Numbered from the stretch's first letter, positions 34,693-43,192 are shown. The stretch: 64,000 nucleotides of DNA from Chelatococcus sp. YT9 (GCF_018398315.1 NZ_JAHBRW010000001.1:616001-680000), one strand, 5' to 3'. The notes: a model not told the origin generated them from the letters alone. Made by a program: numbers and translations.

Positions 34693-36051
34693 TCATTTTG
34701 CGGGTTGCGCGCGTCTCGACCCGAAGCGCAGCGTCTGCGTCTCCAGTATTTTGTCGACAAGCGAGAACACATTGGCGAGATCGCCGAGCTGGTAGGCGAG
34801 CTGGGCCTCGGCGTCGTTGCGCGCCAGATCGTGCGGCTCGAAGAAATTCATCACGTTGCTCAGGTATGGGAACGTGACAAACAGACGGTCGCCTTCGGCA
34901 AAAACGCCCGGCGTCAGGAACATCTGGCCGTCAACCAGAACAAGAAGCCGTTCCATCGTCGCAGGCGTCAGAAGCGCGCGCGCGGACACCTCGTCATCAC
35001 CGTGGACGATGTAGGTTTCATCGAAGAGCGGGTCTTCAAGGCCGATCCGGCGCAGGCCCGCCTTGCGCGGTTGGCCAGCGTCGACGGTTGGAAGGTTCTG
35101 GAGTACGACGGTGGTGCCTGCAAAGGGCGTATCGGCCTCGATCTCCACGAGCAGACCCCGGAACACGGTCTCTAGCGATTTCCCGCCTTTCGGCTTCCGG
35201 CGCCAGCCCTTCAGTTCCAGGTCGTCGATCCGCAGGCTGCGCCCATGATGCAACCCCGCGATGGTGTCGTCGGAACGGCGCTGATCTGGCTCGTGCGCCG
35301 GCAGAAGCCCTGTCTCGGCCAGGCGATCGAGCATCGGAGGCGGAGCCGAAGGCAGGTACTCGAAATCGCCGAAGCGCGACAGGAGCTTCGGCAGTACCGT
35401 CTTCTTGAAATCGCCAGCATAGCGGTTCGCTGCCGGCAGGCGATCCGCCAGCATACGGGCGCCGATCGGGCCAAAAAAGAAGACCACCGCCATCGGAATA
35501 AGGACCGAACCAGCGCCTCCCCTACCGCCATACCAGACCGCCACCGCCCCGAGAATGCCAAGCGCGATGCCCACCGGCACGTACAGCCGGCGCCTCTTGG
35601 TGATTTCCTCGGCGATCGTCTTTCGAACCGTCTCAAGTTCTCCCAGTGCCTCCCGGATTTCAGGTGTGGCAAGCGCAGCCGCGCGGGCCTCATCGGAAGC
35701 CAGCGTCCGTCCAAAGGCGCGATCCTCGGCAGTGATATTCTCCGCCACTCCCCGCGAAGCCTTCTGGCGAAAGCTCTTGTAGACGAAGAAGCCTATCGCG
35801 CCGACGATCGCAAACGGCGCCAGGCTCATGATCACCGACAGGATGGCGAAGAAGACGAACCCGGCGGTGGGGAAGCTGCCCGTCGAGGTCATCACCATCG
35901 ACAGTGTCATCACCGCGCCGACCCCGAGAAAGATCAGCGGCCCCAAATGCACCGCATTCAGCACCCGGCGCAGAAAACGTTGTCGTTCGACCGCGGATAT
36001 CCTCGCATTCGGTGAGTCCGTGTCGGGCTGCTCGTTCCTGTGTTCCGCCAT
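34693..36051 (-). CDS. DUF3137 domain membrane protein
   Basis: The 452-residue protein has membrane segments near residues 38-58 and 68-90 and a second pair near 165-205. A soluble C-terminal domain contains RLDDLELKGWRRK-type and TVFRGLLVEIEADTPFAGTTV sequences characteristic of DUF3137. ATG 36051 gives the expected start; upstream in-frame codons run through the divergent regulatory region. Its partner LemA follows after 16 bp. A copy of the shared 18-bp operator lies 62 bp upstream (36113-36130). Confidence 0.85.
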   Translation of the reverse strand: MAEHRNEQPDTDSPNARISAVERQRFLRRVLNAVHLGPLIFLGVGAVMTLSMVMTSTGSFPTAGFVFFAILSVIMSLAPFAIVGAIGFFVYKSFRQKASRGVAENITAEDRAFGRTLASDEARAAALATPEIREALGELETVRKTIAEEITKRRRLYVPVGIALGILGAVAVWYGGRGGAGSVLIPMAVVFFFGPIGARMLADRLPAANRYAGDFKKTVLPKLLSRFGDFEYLPSAPPPMLDRLAETGLLPAHEPDQRRSDDTIAGLHHGRSLRIDDLELKGWRRKPKGGKSLETVFRGLLVEIEADTPFAGTTVVLQNLPTVDAGQPRKAGLRRIGLEDPLFDETYIVHGDDEVSARALLTPATMERLLVLVDGQMFLTPGVFAEGDRLFVTFPYLSNVMNFFEPHDLARNDAEAQLAYQLGDLANVFSLVDKILETQTLRFGSRRAQPAK

Positions 36052-36112
36052 ACTTTCCGTCCAGGCATCGGCTGACGATCGAACGGTAAAGATACGAACG
36101 AGGACGGCAGCA

Positions 36113-36130
36113 CCGCATCGTTCATTTGAA
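36113..36130 (-). promoter_or_regulatory. Shared operator-like site, copy A (TTCAAATGAACGATGCGG)
   Basis: The minus-strand reading is a perfect match to the motif also found at 37399, 41580 and, less perfectly, 40374 and 44783. The core TTCAAATGAA is itself palindromic (TTCA-N2-TGAA). It lies between the DUF3137 operon and a divergent LuxR gene and is oriented toward DUF3137. Confidence 0.7.
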
Positions 36131-36208
36131 GGATTTGGTGCGACTGTTTCTCTGAAACGATGCAATCCGGCTTCCGACGCAAAAGCTGTGGCATCGAAGA
36201 GAGAGGTT

Positions 36209-36775
36209 ATGGGGTCGCGGCAAAGGGCGCGCTTCGAAGTTTCGCAGGATCTGCTGATCCTGTCCCGCAACGCGGCCGCCGCCAGATTGATCGCGGAACG
36301 TTCACAACTCTTCGAGATTGACGGGTATCTCGCGGCCGTGGATACGATGACGACGCGCGCTATCCGCCGACTGGTCGCAGACGTCTGTTTTCGTATCGAC
36401 GGCACACCCGGTCGGGGCGGCAAGCTGACCCTTCCGTCGAAGGAGGGTTCGGTGCCGCTAAGGGTCGTCGTCGTGCCCGCCGGCCGCCGCACGACCGAAC
36501 GCAAGGCCATCGTCAGGATCGAACAGGCTGCCGTGGTGGCGACGACGGATGAGGATGTATCGGCGCTGTTCGATCACTACCGTCTCAGCAGACGCGAGGC
36601 TCAGGTCGCTTCGTGCATCGGCAACGGCCATTCGGTGTTCGAGATCGCTCGGCACTTCGGGATCAACGTGACCACGGTCCGTACCCATCTGTCGAAAGTA
36701 TTTCGCAAGACCGGCTGCCATCGACAGAGCCAGCTTGCCGCGCTGGTCAACGGGCTGTTGCTACCAGATCGTTGA
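36209..36775 (+). CDS. LuxR-type transcriptional regulator, short form
   Basis: This 188-residue protein has a C-terminal LuxR HTH: LSRREAQVASCIGNGHSVFE, IARHFGINVTTVRTHLSKVF, TGCHRQSQLAALV. The N-terminal ~120 residues hold the sequence between the missing sensor half and the HTH, like the short regulator at 31710. ATG 36209 is preceded by GAGAGG. It is divergent from the DUF3137 operon with operator copy A between them, a typical local-regulator arrangement. The frame stays open upstream, so a longer protein using a GTG/TTG start cannot be excluded. Confidence 0.72.
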   Translation: MGSRQRARFEVSQDLLILSRNAAAARLIAERSQLFEIDGYLAAVDTMTTRAIRRLVADVCFRIDGTPGRGGKLTLPSKEGSVPLRVVVVPAGRRTTERKAIVRIEQAAVVATTDEDVSALFDHYRLSRREAQVASCIGNGHSVFEIARHFGINVTTVRTHLSKVFRKTGCHRQSQLAALVNGLLLPDR

Positions 36776-36862
36776 AACGCCGTGCCAGGCCACTTCTCAT
36801 CAAACGCATCTGGAGCGTGTGGCGAAGCTCGATCATCTCCTTCAATCGAAGGAGGCAGTGCC

Positions 36863-36880
36863 ACTCAAATGAACGCATAG
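36863..36880 (+). promoter_or_regulatory. Weak operator-like site (CTCAAATGAACG core)
   Basis: Matches the TTCAAATGAACG half of the shared motif except at the first base but lacks GATGCGG. It lies 37 bp before the start of the Kazal-type lipoprotein gene. Confidence 0.35.
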
Positions 36881-36917
36881 TCCCGGTTATGCCAATGGAT
36901 GGAAATCGAGGTGCATC

Positions 36918-37271
36918 ATGCGATCGACCGCAATACGACTGTGGATGACTGGTGCTGCCATCGCAATGCTGGCCGGATGCGTTGTGGTCGAGCCTGAAGG
37001 TGGTCCCGCGCCAGGCTCCGGCGCGCAGGGTCCTGCGCCCAGTCAAGGTCCTGCGTCCAGTCAAGTCATGTGCACCATGAATTACAGGCCGGTTTGCGGC
37101 CAGATCGATAATCTCCTTCCGAAGACCTACAGCAATTCATGTGTGGCCAGCAATGCCGGCGCCACCATCATCAATAATGGCGAATGCAAACCGACATTCA
37201 GCGTCATAGGCAGAAGGGGGCCTCTGAAACCGAGGCCGGGCTACAAACGTCTGAAGGGTTTCGAGGAATGA
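36918..37271 (+). CDS. Lipoprotein with Kazal-type protease-inhibitor-like domain
   Basis: The 117-residue protein has a lipoprotein signal ending in MLAGC (Cys 21), a Gly/Pro/Gln/Ser linker, then a Kazal-like cysteine pattern at about residues 51-91: MCTMNYRPVCGQID, KTYSNSCVASNAG and a final Cys in NNGEC. Kazal domains inhibit serine proteases by presenting the loop before PVCG. It could protect the envelope from proteases; the target is unknown. The last ~25 residues are basic. Confidence 0.78.
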   Translation: MRSTAIRLWMTGAAIAMLAGCVVVEPEGGPAPGSGAQGPAPSQGPASSQVMCTMNYRPVCGQIDNLLPKTYSNSCVASNAGATIINNGECKPTFSVIGRRGPLKPRPGYKRLKGFEE

Positions 37272-37398
37272 CGCGCGACAAACATTTCGCGTGACGGAAA
37301 AAGGACGATTTCCGAGAAGTGTGGCGCGTGCATTGGCCTGGCCCCGCGAGACAGAGCCGGGTTCGAACCGCTCCGGCCTCCCTTTCTGCCGATCATCC

Positions 37399-37416
37399 TT
37401 CATTTGAACGATGCGG
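37399..37416 (+). promoter_or_regulatory. Shared operator-like site, copy B (TTCATTTGAACGATGCGG)
   Basis: Oriented with the downstream gene and ending 64 bp before its ATG (37481). It shares TCC immediately upstream with copies A and C. Confidence 0.7.
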
Positions 37417-37480
37417 AACGGTTGCGACGCTGCCAGGCTGAGGTCGACGAACACTGGAGGGACGAACATTGGAGGCGCGC

Positions 37481-37942
37481 ATGATTGCCCGACCCGCAAT
37501 TGTTCTTGCACTCTTGTTTGCGGGCGTTGCATCGGCGCCGGCGCAGACGATCACCGGCGACTGGCTTACTAGCAGGGACAACACGGTACGCGTATCTTCC
37601 TCCAACGGACGGTATGTCGGCACCTTCACCTCCGGTCCCAACTCTGGGAAAATGGCCATGGCTGTCCTGAGCACCGCGCCTGGCCAATATTCAGGCAAGC
37701 TGTTCAACCACCAGGGCGGCACAGGACCGATGGACGTCAAGGCCAACATCCGGTCGGGTCAACTCAATCTTGTGGCTTGCACCAGCTTTGACGACGGCTA
37801 TGCCTGCCTGACCGTCGAGACGTGGCGGCGAGCATTGCAACGGCCACCGCAGCTCGCCCCCGCGATCAGGGACGAGATACGCAAACCAATGCCGCGACCG
37901 GTCATTCGGCAGCCTGACATTCGTTTGCAAAGGACACCCTGA
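37481..37942 (+). CDS. Exported DUF2147-like protein, paralog 1
   Basis: The 153-residue protein has a signal peptide (IARPAIVLALLFAGVASAPA) and a mature domain starting ITGDWLTSRDNTVRVSSSNGRYVGTF, the beta-barrel opening of DUF2147-type proteins. ATG 37481 follows GGAGG. The ~33-residue tail (RPPQLAPAIRDEIRKPMPRP...) is proline-rich and nearly identical to the tail of the next gene at both protein and DNA level. The stop overlaps the next ATG by one base. Confidence 0.78.
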   Translation: MIARPAIVLALLFAGVASAPAQTITGDWLTSRDNTVRVSSSNGRYVGTFTSGPNSGKMAMAVLSTAPGQYSGKLFNHQGGTGPMDVKANIRSGQLNLVACTSFDDGYACLTVETWRRALQRPPQLAPAIRDEIRKPMPRPVIRQPDIRLQRTP

Positions 37943-38451
37943 TGACACGCGGGCTGACCCCGGTCGATCGTCCCGATACCCTCTGGCGCCCTGGCGTCGT
38001 CGCGGCGACGGCTGGCCTGGCATTCTGGGCGCTCTCCGTTCCCGCGTCGGCCCAGTCGATCAGCGGAGAATGGATCGATGTCGAAGACCAGATCGTGCAG
38101 GTCTCGAAGTCCGGGACCGAGTATCTAGGACACTACCGTACCGGACCGGACAACGGAAAACTGGCGTTGCAAGTTCGCCCGTCCGGGACAGGCGGCTATC
38201 AGGGCCAGAGCTATGTATATGATGACGGACCGAGGGTCAGCCATGTTTCCGTCAGGATCGGCGGCGGGGGCCTCGAACTGACGAGTTGCATCGGTCCCGA
38301 CCACAGGAGGCCTCGATGTAGGACGGAAACGTGGCGGCGACAGCTGCGGCGGCCGCCGCAACTCGCTCCTGCGATCAGGGACGAGATACGCAAACCAATG
38401 CCGCGTCCGGCCATCCGCCAGCCCGACATGCGCCTGCAGAGGACACCTTGA
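37942..38451 (+). CDS. Exported DUF2147-like protein, paralog 2
   Basis: The 169-residue protein has a signal peptide after a longer polar N-region (VVAATAGLAFWALSVPASAQ), then ISGEWIDVEDQIVQVSKSGTEYLGHY, paralogous to its neighbours. Two cysteines (SCIG...RCRTETWRR) match the pair in paralog 1. The tail is almost identical to paralog 1. Coupled by TGATG-type junctions on both sides, so the three paralogs are one transcript. Confidence 0.78.
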   Translation: MTRGLTPVDRPDTLWRPGVVAATAGLAFWALSVPASAQSISGEWIDVEDQIVQVSKSGTEYLGHYRTGPDNGKLALQVRPSGTGGYQGQSYVYDDGPRVSHVSVRIGGGGLELTSCIGPDHRRPRCRTETWRRQLRRPPQLAPAIRDEIRKPMPRPAIRQPDMRLQRTP

Positions 38452-39263
38452 TGATACGGGGGATGATACGTGGATTGCAGTTGATCGATCGCCTGGGCGC
38501 CATGATAGGCCGCCGGCATACGGCTGCCGCGATCGCCGGCTGGGCGATGGTGTTGCTCTCCACCTCCGCCATGGCCCAATCGATCAATGGACGATGGATC
38601 GATGAGGAAAACCATACCATCGAGGTCTCGGAGTCCGATCCGCAGTACGGCGGATATCGCGGATATTATTCTACGGGACCACATAGTGGAAAACTGGCGC
38701 TGCAGGTCCGCCCGTTTGGCACACATGGCTATAAGGGTGTGCGAACTCTCTATCCTGCCCGGGGCGGAACCTTCTCACGTGCCGTTGGTACTGTCTTCGC
38801 GCAGGGCGGGAACCGCCTGGAACTGAGGAACTGCATCAGCAATCCATGTCACCTGGAGACCTGGCGGCGTCCGACGGTGCAAGCCGTCGACAGGAAAGCG
38901 ATAGTCCCAATCGACCCGAACAGCAAGATGAGACTTCCGGGATCGAAGCATGGGTGCACGGTCTATCTTGATCCGAACGGAAGCGGGCAACGGTGGGATG
39001 CTTTCGTCACCATTCCGCGCGCCATCGCGACGAAGCGGACGTACAAAAAGCTGTACAACGCCGCCAGCGCATGGGACCGTCGCATTTCTTCCCTGAAATG
39101 CGAGGCCAGTTCCCGGGTCGATTGTTACATCGCGATCTACAGCGGTGCGAACCGGAGCGGCGACAACGCGATGCTGTACGGGCGCATGGGTCTGGTGAAC
39201 CTCGTGCAATATGGCTGGGACGACCGGATCCGATCCCTCGAAGTCTTCTGCAGCCGGAAATGA
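38451..39263 (+). CDS. Exported fusion: DUF2147-like domain plus crystallin-like domain, paralog 3
   Basis: The 270-residue protein has a signal peptide (TAAAIAGWAMVLLSTSAMAQ), then SINGRWIDEENHTIEVSES, the third DUF2147-like copy. Instead of the proline-rich tail, a C-terminal domain follows from about residue 165: GCTVYLDPNGSGQRWDAF, a ~35-residue turn, then DCYIAIYSGANRSGDNAML and a LVNL...IRSLEVFC ending. The same domain stands alone in the genes at 41655 and 43193. Its Greek-key-like spacing resembles beta/gamma-crystallin repeats, which is an inference from pattern. Confidence 0.75.
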   Translation: MIRGMIRGLQLIDRLGAMIGRRHTAAAIAGWAMVLLSTSAMAQSINGRWIDEENHTIEVSESDPQYGGYRGYYSTGPHSGKLALQVRPFGTHGYKGVRTLYPARGGTFSRAVGTVFAQGGNRLELRNCISNPCHLETWRRPTVQAVDRKAIVPIDPNSKMRLPGSKHGCTVYLDPNGSGQRWDAFVTIPRAIATKRTYKKLYNAASAWDRRISSLKCEASSRVDCYIAIYSGANRSGDNAMLYGRMGLVNLVQYGWDDRIRSLEVFCSRK

Positions 39264-39344
39264 AGTCGGCCGTCATGAATATTGGCACCCGGTTCATACT
39301 GGCGCGGGCGATACCCGGTTCGATTTTATGACGGGGTCGTTCTC

Positions 39345-39833
39345 ATGGAGCTGAAAGGGAAATTGGCGGGCGTTGCAGCCGTGCTTTTTCTGGCAACCGC
39401 GGCAATGGCAGCCGAAACAGGGCCGGTCGGCGCGGACGAGCCGCCACTGGTGGTCAGCTACCGCACTGTCGATTGTGACGGACCGCCATGCCTCCCGATT
39501 CGGAATGCGTCGCGTCCGCCGGATTTTCGGGGGACGTTCAGGCTCTATCAGCACGTCGTCATGTGCCTACAGTCCTGCGGTCGTCGCCCCTACGGCTCCT
39601 TCCAGATCTCTGCCGAGGGTTTTGCCAAGAGCGCGAAGACAGTCGTTCTGCATGGCGAGCGCCGCAAGCATGATACCCCGCACTATTACACTCACCGCGT
39701 CCGGGCCGGCGAGATCCCCGGCACCGTTACGTTGGAAGGCGATTGCTGGTTCGATGAGAAATCGGGGAGGTTGGAAATCCTGGTCAGGGCGGGCGTCCCG
39801 CGGAAATGGGAATCCCGCATGGTCGATAAATGA
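39345..39833 (+). CDS. Exported cysteine-containing protein, paralog of 32498-32965
   Basis: The 162-residue protein has a signal peptide (MELKGKLAGVAAVLFLATAAMA) and a mature part with DCDGPPCLP, PPDFRGTFRLYQH and VMCLQSCGRRP, the same order as the protein at 32498-32965. No known family recognised. It lies 81 bp after the DUF2147/crystallin fusion and may share its transcript. Confidence 0.7.
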   Translation: MELKGKLAGVAAVLFLATAAMAAETGPVGADEPPLVVSYRTVDCDGPPCLPIRNASRPPDFRGTFRLYQHVVMCLQSCGRRPYGSFQISAEGFAKSAKTVVLHGERRKHDTPHYYTHRVRAGEIPGTVTLEGDCWFDEKSGRLEILVRAGVPRKWESRMVDK

Positions 39834-39907
39834 TTCTGGGACCGCTCGAACTCGTCAGTCGTCCGTGCCTGCTGTCCTCGACAATACTGAAATGGCACTC
39901 TGATCGC

Positions 39908-40327
39908 TCAGCCGCCGTCGCCGTCCTGCCCAACGCGCTCCATCCGGAAGCCCATCGGCGAAAAGGTATCGTCGTCCACGCGCGTATAGGTGGTCGTGGT
40001 GCTGGCCGTCATGCCGTCGCCGGTGGTTTCCATCCTCACTTCGCAGCTTCCTGCATCCGTGCCTGACATCGCGGTCCAGGTTCCGGAGACATCCTGCTCG
40101 CTCCAGTCGGCGTCCTGGGAGCGATAGCGATTGATGGTCCTGAACGATCCGTCGGCGCCAAACGTGTATGCGTTGTCGACTTCGCTTTTCGTCCCGAACA
40201 TCTCGACTTCCCCACGACCGGTCCAAGCTCCCGTCAGGAACGCCGCGCAGTCCAGATCGCCGGCACCGGCCGTCCTGCCGACACCGAGAACCGCGATAAT
40301 GGACAGGGCGGCAATATGTGCTTTCAT
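39908..40327 (-). CDS. Exported lipocalin-like/DUF1579-like protein
   Basis: The 139-residue protein has a signal peptide (AHIAALSIIAVLGVGRTAGA), then LDCAAFLTGAWTGRGEVEMFG and alternating strands with NAYTFGADGSFRTINRYRSQ and VSGTWTAMSGTDAGSC. The GxWxG opening followed by extracellular-type beta strands fits a small lipocalin-like or DUF1579-like barrel. It is the only minus-strand gene among the central cargo and has its own operator-like site 47 bp upstream. Confidence 0.7.
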   Translation of the reverse strand: MKAHIAALSIIAVLGVGRTAGAGDLDCAAFLTGAWTGRGEVEMFGTKSEVDNAYTFGADGSFRTINRYRSQDADWSEQDVSGTWTAMSGTDAGSCEVRMETTGDGMTASTTTTYTRVDDDTFSPMGFRMERVGQDGDGG

Positions 40328-40373
40328 CGTGCATCTCCAATCGAGGAGCATTCTGACCGGCCTCGCCAAGCGA

Positions 40374-40391
40374 GGGCATCATTCGATTGAA
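40374..40391 (-). promoter_or_regulatory. Operator-like site, copy D (TTCAATCGAATGATGCCC)
   Basis: Matches 14 of 18 positions of the shared motif on the minus strand and lies 47 bp upstream of the lipocalin-like gene, the same orientation and distance class as copies A-C. Confidence 0.55.
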
Positions 40392-40428
40392 TGACGACGG
40401 TGCGAATTCGTCAGGCGATGCTCCGCCT

Positions 40429-40890
40429 ATGTCAAAGCTACGTCTCGCTGTTCCGTTTTCAACTTCCGGCCCCCTGGCAGGCATGTTGGCCGTCTGCACG
40501 GCCCTGACCGTCACGGTCGCACCTTCGGCTGCAGGAAAGGCTGCGACGCGGTGCGCCTGCCAGTCTGCCGTCTTGTGCGGCGCCGACGAATGCCACCCCG
40601 CCGACGACGGCTACTGCACCAACTCCTTCATCGCGTTCGCGACAGACCCCCCGGAAATCAACTTCTGCATCGGAGAAGACTGCATGGCCGGGCCTGCCGC
40701 GCTCCTGCGGCCGCGCGAGGAAGAAGTCTGGCTGCATGGCAGCTTCGGGCATACCGCCGCGCCGGACCAGAACCCGACCTCAGTGACGTTTCTGCTCGAC
40801 CGGACAACCGGGATCGGCCTGATCCAGGCCTCCGACGAACAGGGCGTCGATCAGGTCTCGCTGATCTGCGACCTCGGAGACAAGAAATGA
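40429..40890 (+). CDS. Exported cysteine-rich protein of unknown function
   Basis: This 153-residue protein has a signal peptide (GMLAVCTALTVTVAPSAAG) and an N-terminal mature region with about seven cysteines in ~50 residues (RCACQSAVLCGADECHPADD, YCTNSF, FCIGEDCM), suggesting disulfide knots. The C-terminal part predicts beta strands. ATG 40429 places the signal correctly. Its stop overlaps ATGA at 40887, which would couple the following gene. No family recognised. Confidence 0.65.
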   Translation: MSKLRLAVPFSTSGPLAGMLAVCTALTVTVAPSAAGKAATRCACQSAVLCGADECHPADDGYCTNSFIAFATDPPEINFCIGEDCMAGPAALLRPREEEVWLHGSFGHTAAPDQNPTSVTFLLDRTTGIGLIQASDEQGVDQVSLICDLGDKK

Positions 40891-41409
40891 CCCGCCACCC
40901 GTCGCGGAGCATGGGCCTTCGACGTGCCGGGAGCCTCCCTGCTTGCTGCCGCCGCCCTGTGGGCGCCGATGGCGGCCGCGGCCGCGGTCGAGGACATGAT
41001 CGTCGAGGAGATCGCATGCCTGCGGGCACCTGATCCGACATCCGTTCTGCTCAGCCTTTCTGACGAAGGCCGCATACGCATCGGGGATCAGGTCATGGCG
41101 GACAGCTTTTCGTGCTGGGCGTTCGCCGAGCCTTTGACCATAGGTTCGATGGACTTCAGCCATGTGTGTGCTTCGCATGAGGATCCCGAGACCGTCGAAC
41201 AATACCCGGCTCTCTATTTTCGTGGACCGGGCACATCGCCTGGCACCAGCCTTGGCCTGGTCACCGGACTGCCATCCGGGATGGTCGCGCGCTGGGCTTC
41301 CGAATGGCTGCCCGCAGAGGCCGGCGAATACATCGTCGAGCCGATCGCGATGATAGAGGGCGGGACGGAGATTTCCTGCAATAGTCTTTATCGCAACGGC
41401 GCGCCTTAA
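40887..41409 (+). pseudogene. Exported protein gene with probable frameshift near its signal peptide
   Basis: An ATGA overlap at 40887 starts a frame giving TRHPSRSMGLRRAG, a good basic signal-peptide start, but the hydrophobic core (SLLAAAALWAPMAAAAA) and the remaining ~150 residues lie in the next frame (open from GTG 40924 to 41409). Either a one-base shift near 40926-40935 broke the gene, or it starts at the GTG with an uncharged N-region. The mature part has CLRAPDPT, FSCWAF, HVCAS and SCNSLY cysteines and no recognised family. Confidence 0.55.
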
Positions 41410-41579
41410 AGCCTCGACCGCGATGCAGACATGTCTGCGCCATTCGTCAGGCGGGCGACTGCTCTCTTTCAGCCGACATGCGCGATTGGCTGGAATTCGA
41501 GCTGGCTTGGTCTCCGGAGTGATCGATCGCAAATCCTCCGACGTTTGGCCTGCTTCCAGAGCCGATTCACCGTCTGTCC

Positions 41580-41597
41580 TTCAAATGAATGATGCGG
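41580..41597 (+). promoter_or_regulatory. Shared operator-like site, copy C (TTCAAATGAATGATGCGG)
   Basis: Perfect motif oriented with the downstream gene and ending 57 bp before its ATG (41655), in a 245-bp intergenic region that otherwise shows no gene. Confidence 0.7.
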
Positions 41598-41654
41598 AAT
41601 GGGCTTTCTCATCGCATGCTCGTTCTATCGAAACAGAGATTGGGGTCGTCCGCC

Positions 41655-42131
41655 ATGATTTCGTTCCGCCGTTTCAGCGTGTGGTTGGCCCTCGGCCTGG
41701 CAATCTGCGCCACCAACCCGGCTCACGCCCTCGAGTTGAAGAAATACAATGCAAAGCAATTCAAGCAGCTGGCGGATCAGCCTGCGTTCAACAGGGGTAG
41801 ACTTGTCGGGCTGATGTCAGGTTGCAGCTTCTACGAGCATGCCAATGCCGCCGGAAAACATTGGCGACGAGTAACCACTACGCAGACGGAGTGGCAGGGA
41901 GATCAGGTCCATATCGGCAAGGCAAACTTTCCCGCGGACGCCGATGGCAGAATCTCGTCGGTCAAATGCGATTGGGAGCCCAGGAAGGAGGAATGCGGTG
42001 CGCTGGTCTTCACGGGTTCCAATCAAACCGGGAACAGCACATATATCCTGGGCTCGTCCGGAATCGTGAATTTGACAGGCGCCTACAACGACGCGCTCGC
42101 GTCGGCGACGATCATTTGCGACCTAGATTGA
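41655..42131 (+). CDS. Exported crystallin-like single-domain protein
   Basis: The 158-residue protein has a signal peptide (FSVWLALGLAICATNPAHA) and a domain with GCSFYEHANAAGKHWRRV, RISSVKCDW, ECGALVFTGSNQTGNS and IVNLTG...ATIICDLD. The same arrangement occurs in the C-terminus of the 38451 product and in the 43193 product. Conserved cysteines at matching places suggest disulfides. A beta/gamma-crystallin-like fold is inferred from the Tyr/Gly/Trp spacing. Transcribed from the operator copy C region. Confidence 0.75.
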   Translation: MISFRRFSVWLALGLAICATNPAHALELKKYNAKQFKQLADQPAFNRGRLVGLMSGCSFYEHANAAGKHWRRVTTTQTEWQGDQVHIGKANFPADADGRISSVKCDWEPRKEECGALVFTGSNQTGNSTYILGSSGIVNLTGAYNDALASATIICDLD

Positions 42132-42344
42132 ACCTTCCGCATCGAATCCCGCCGACGTCAGGGTCGGGGGCACTTTCGCCCACCGTCATCAAGATAGCAC
42201 ACACGATGTGCAAGCGGCGAGCGCCTTCGTCGCCAGTGCCGGGACGACGCTGAAGAGGCGGTTCGATGCAATCGGCGCCGGAAACCCGGCAACAGGCCGG
42301 CGGCACGATCGCTTCCGGCCGGAGCGACGACTGTGGAGGTAAGG

Positions 42345-43166
42345 ATGGGAAAGTTGCTTGCTCTCTTTCTGTTCGCATTCGGCTGCACGGCCGCAGGCGG
42401 CGCCATGGCAAGAATGCTCCAACCCTATCATGCACCCCACATGTGTCTCGATTTTGTGGGCGGCAAGGGCCACTTGCGGAACTGCAATTCGCAAGATTCC
42501 CAGGATTTCAAGTTCCCGACCGGCGGCGGGACAGGCCCGATTCAGGTTGCAGGAGCCTGTGTCGCGATGGCCGGGGAAGGTCAACCGCTGATTGGTGCAA
42601 ACTGCCGTTCAATGTCAGAACAGCAGTGGGTTCTAAACGCCGAGACCCATACGCTGCGCAATCCGTCTTCGGGTCTGTGTATCGATGTCCGTGGCGAAGG
42701 CAGGGAAACCGGAGCTGAGGTGATCGCCTACCGCTGCACCGGTGCAGCCAACCAGCGCTGGAAGCTCACTCAAATTCGTGTCGCGCCGCCGCAGCTCGTT
42801 ACCCTGAGACCGCTTCACGCAGAGAGCCTTTGCGTTGACTTGGAAGGCGGCGGGTCACGTATCCTGTTGTGGCGGTGTCACGGACAGAGCAATCAGAAAT
42901 TCCAGCTTCCACAGGGAGTGCGGGAAGGACCTATCCGCATCGAGGGCAGCAAGTGTCTGGGCACCGGTTCGGGCCGTAACGTGGCCGCAAACGCGGTGTT
43001 TTGCCATCAAGGCAATCCGATCTGGTTCGCAGACGGGACGGGCCAGATCAGGAACAAGAGGTTCGGCACCTGCCTGACAGTTCCCAATCGCTCGCAGCGA
43101 GTTGGGACCGTCCTTGTTCTCGACGCCTGCAACCAGGGCGCCCACCAGGTCTTCATCCGGAAGTAG
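42345..43166 (+). CDS. Exported ricin-type beta-trefoil lectin (two domains)
   Basis: The 273-residue protein starts at ATG 42345 after a strong GGAGGTAAGG site, with a short signal (LALFLFAFGCTAAGGAMA). It holds two beta-trefoil (ricin B) units at about 25-145 and 150-273, seen from repeated LCIDVRG/LCVDLEG segments and QxW-type motifs (EQQWVL, NQRWKL, NQKFQL). Ricin B domains bind galactose-type sugars. With no attached catalytic domain, it is likely a secreted carbohydrate-binding protein, perhaps an adhesin or a targeting partner of its neighbours. Confidence 0.87.
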   Translation: MGKLLALFLFAFGCTAAGGAMARMLQPYHAPHMCLDFVGGKGHLRNCNSQDSQDFKFPTGGGTGPIQVAGACVAMAGEGQPLIGANCRSMSEQQWVLNAETHTLRNPSSGLCIDVRGEGRETGAEVIAYRCTGAANQRWKLTQIRVAPPQLVTLRPLHAESLCVDLEGGGSRILLWRCHGQSNQKFQLPQGVREGPIRIEGSKCLGTGSGRNVAANAVFCHQGNPIWFADGTGQIRNKRFGTCLTVPNRSQRVGTVLVLDACNQGAHQVFIRK

Positions 43167-43192
43167 CCATCGCGCAAGAATCGGAGAATGCC

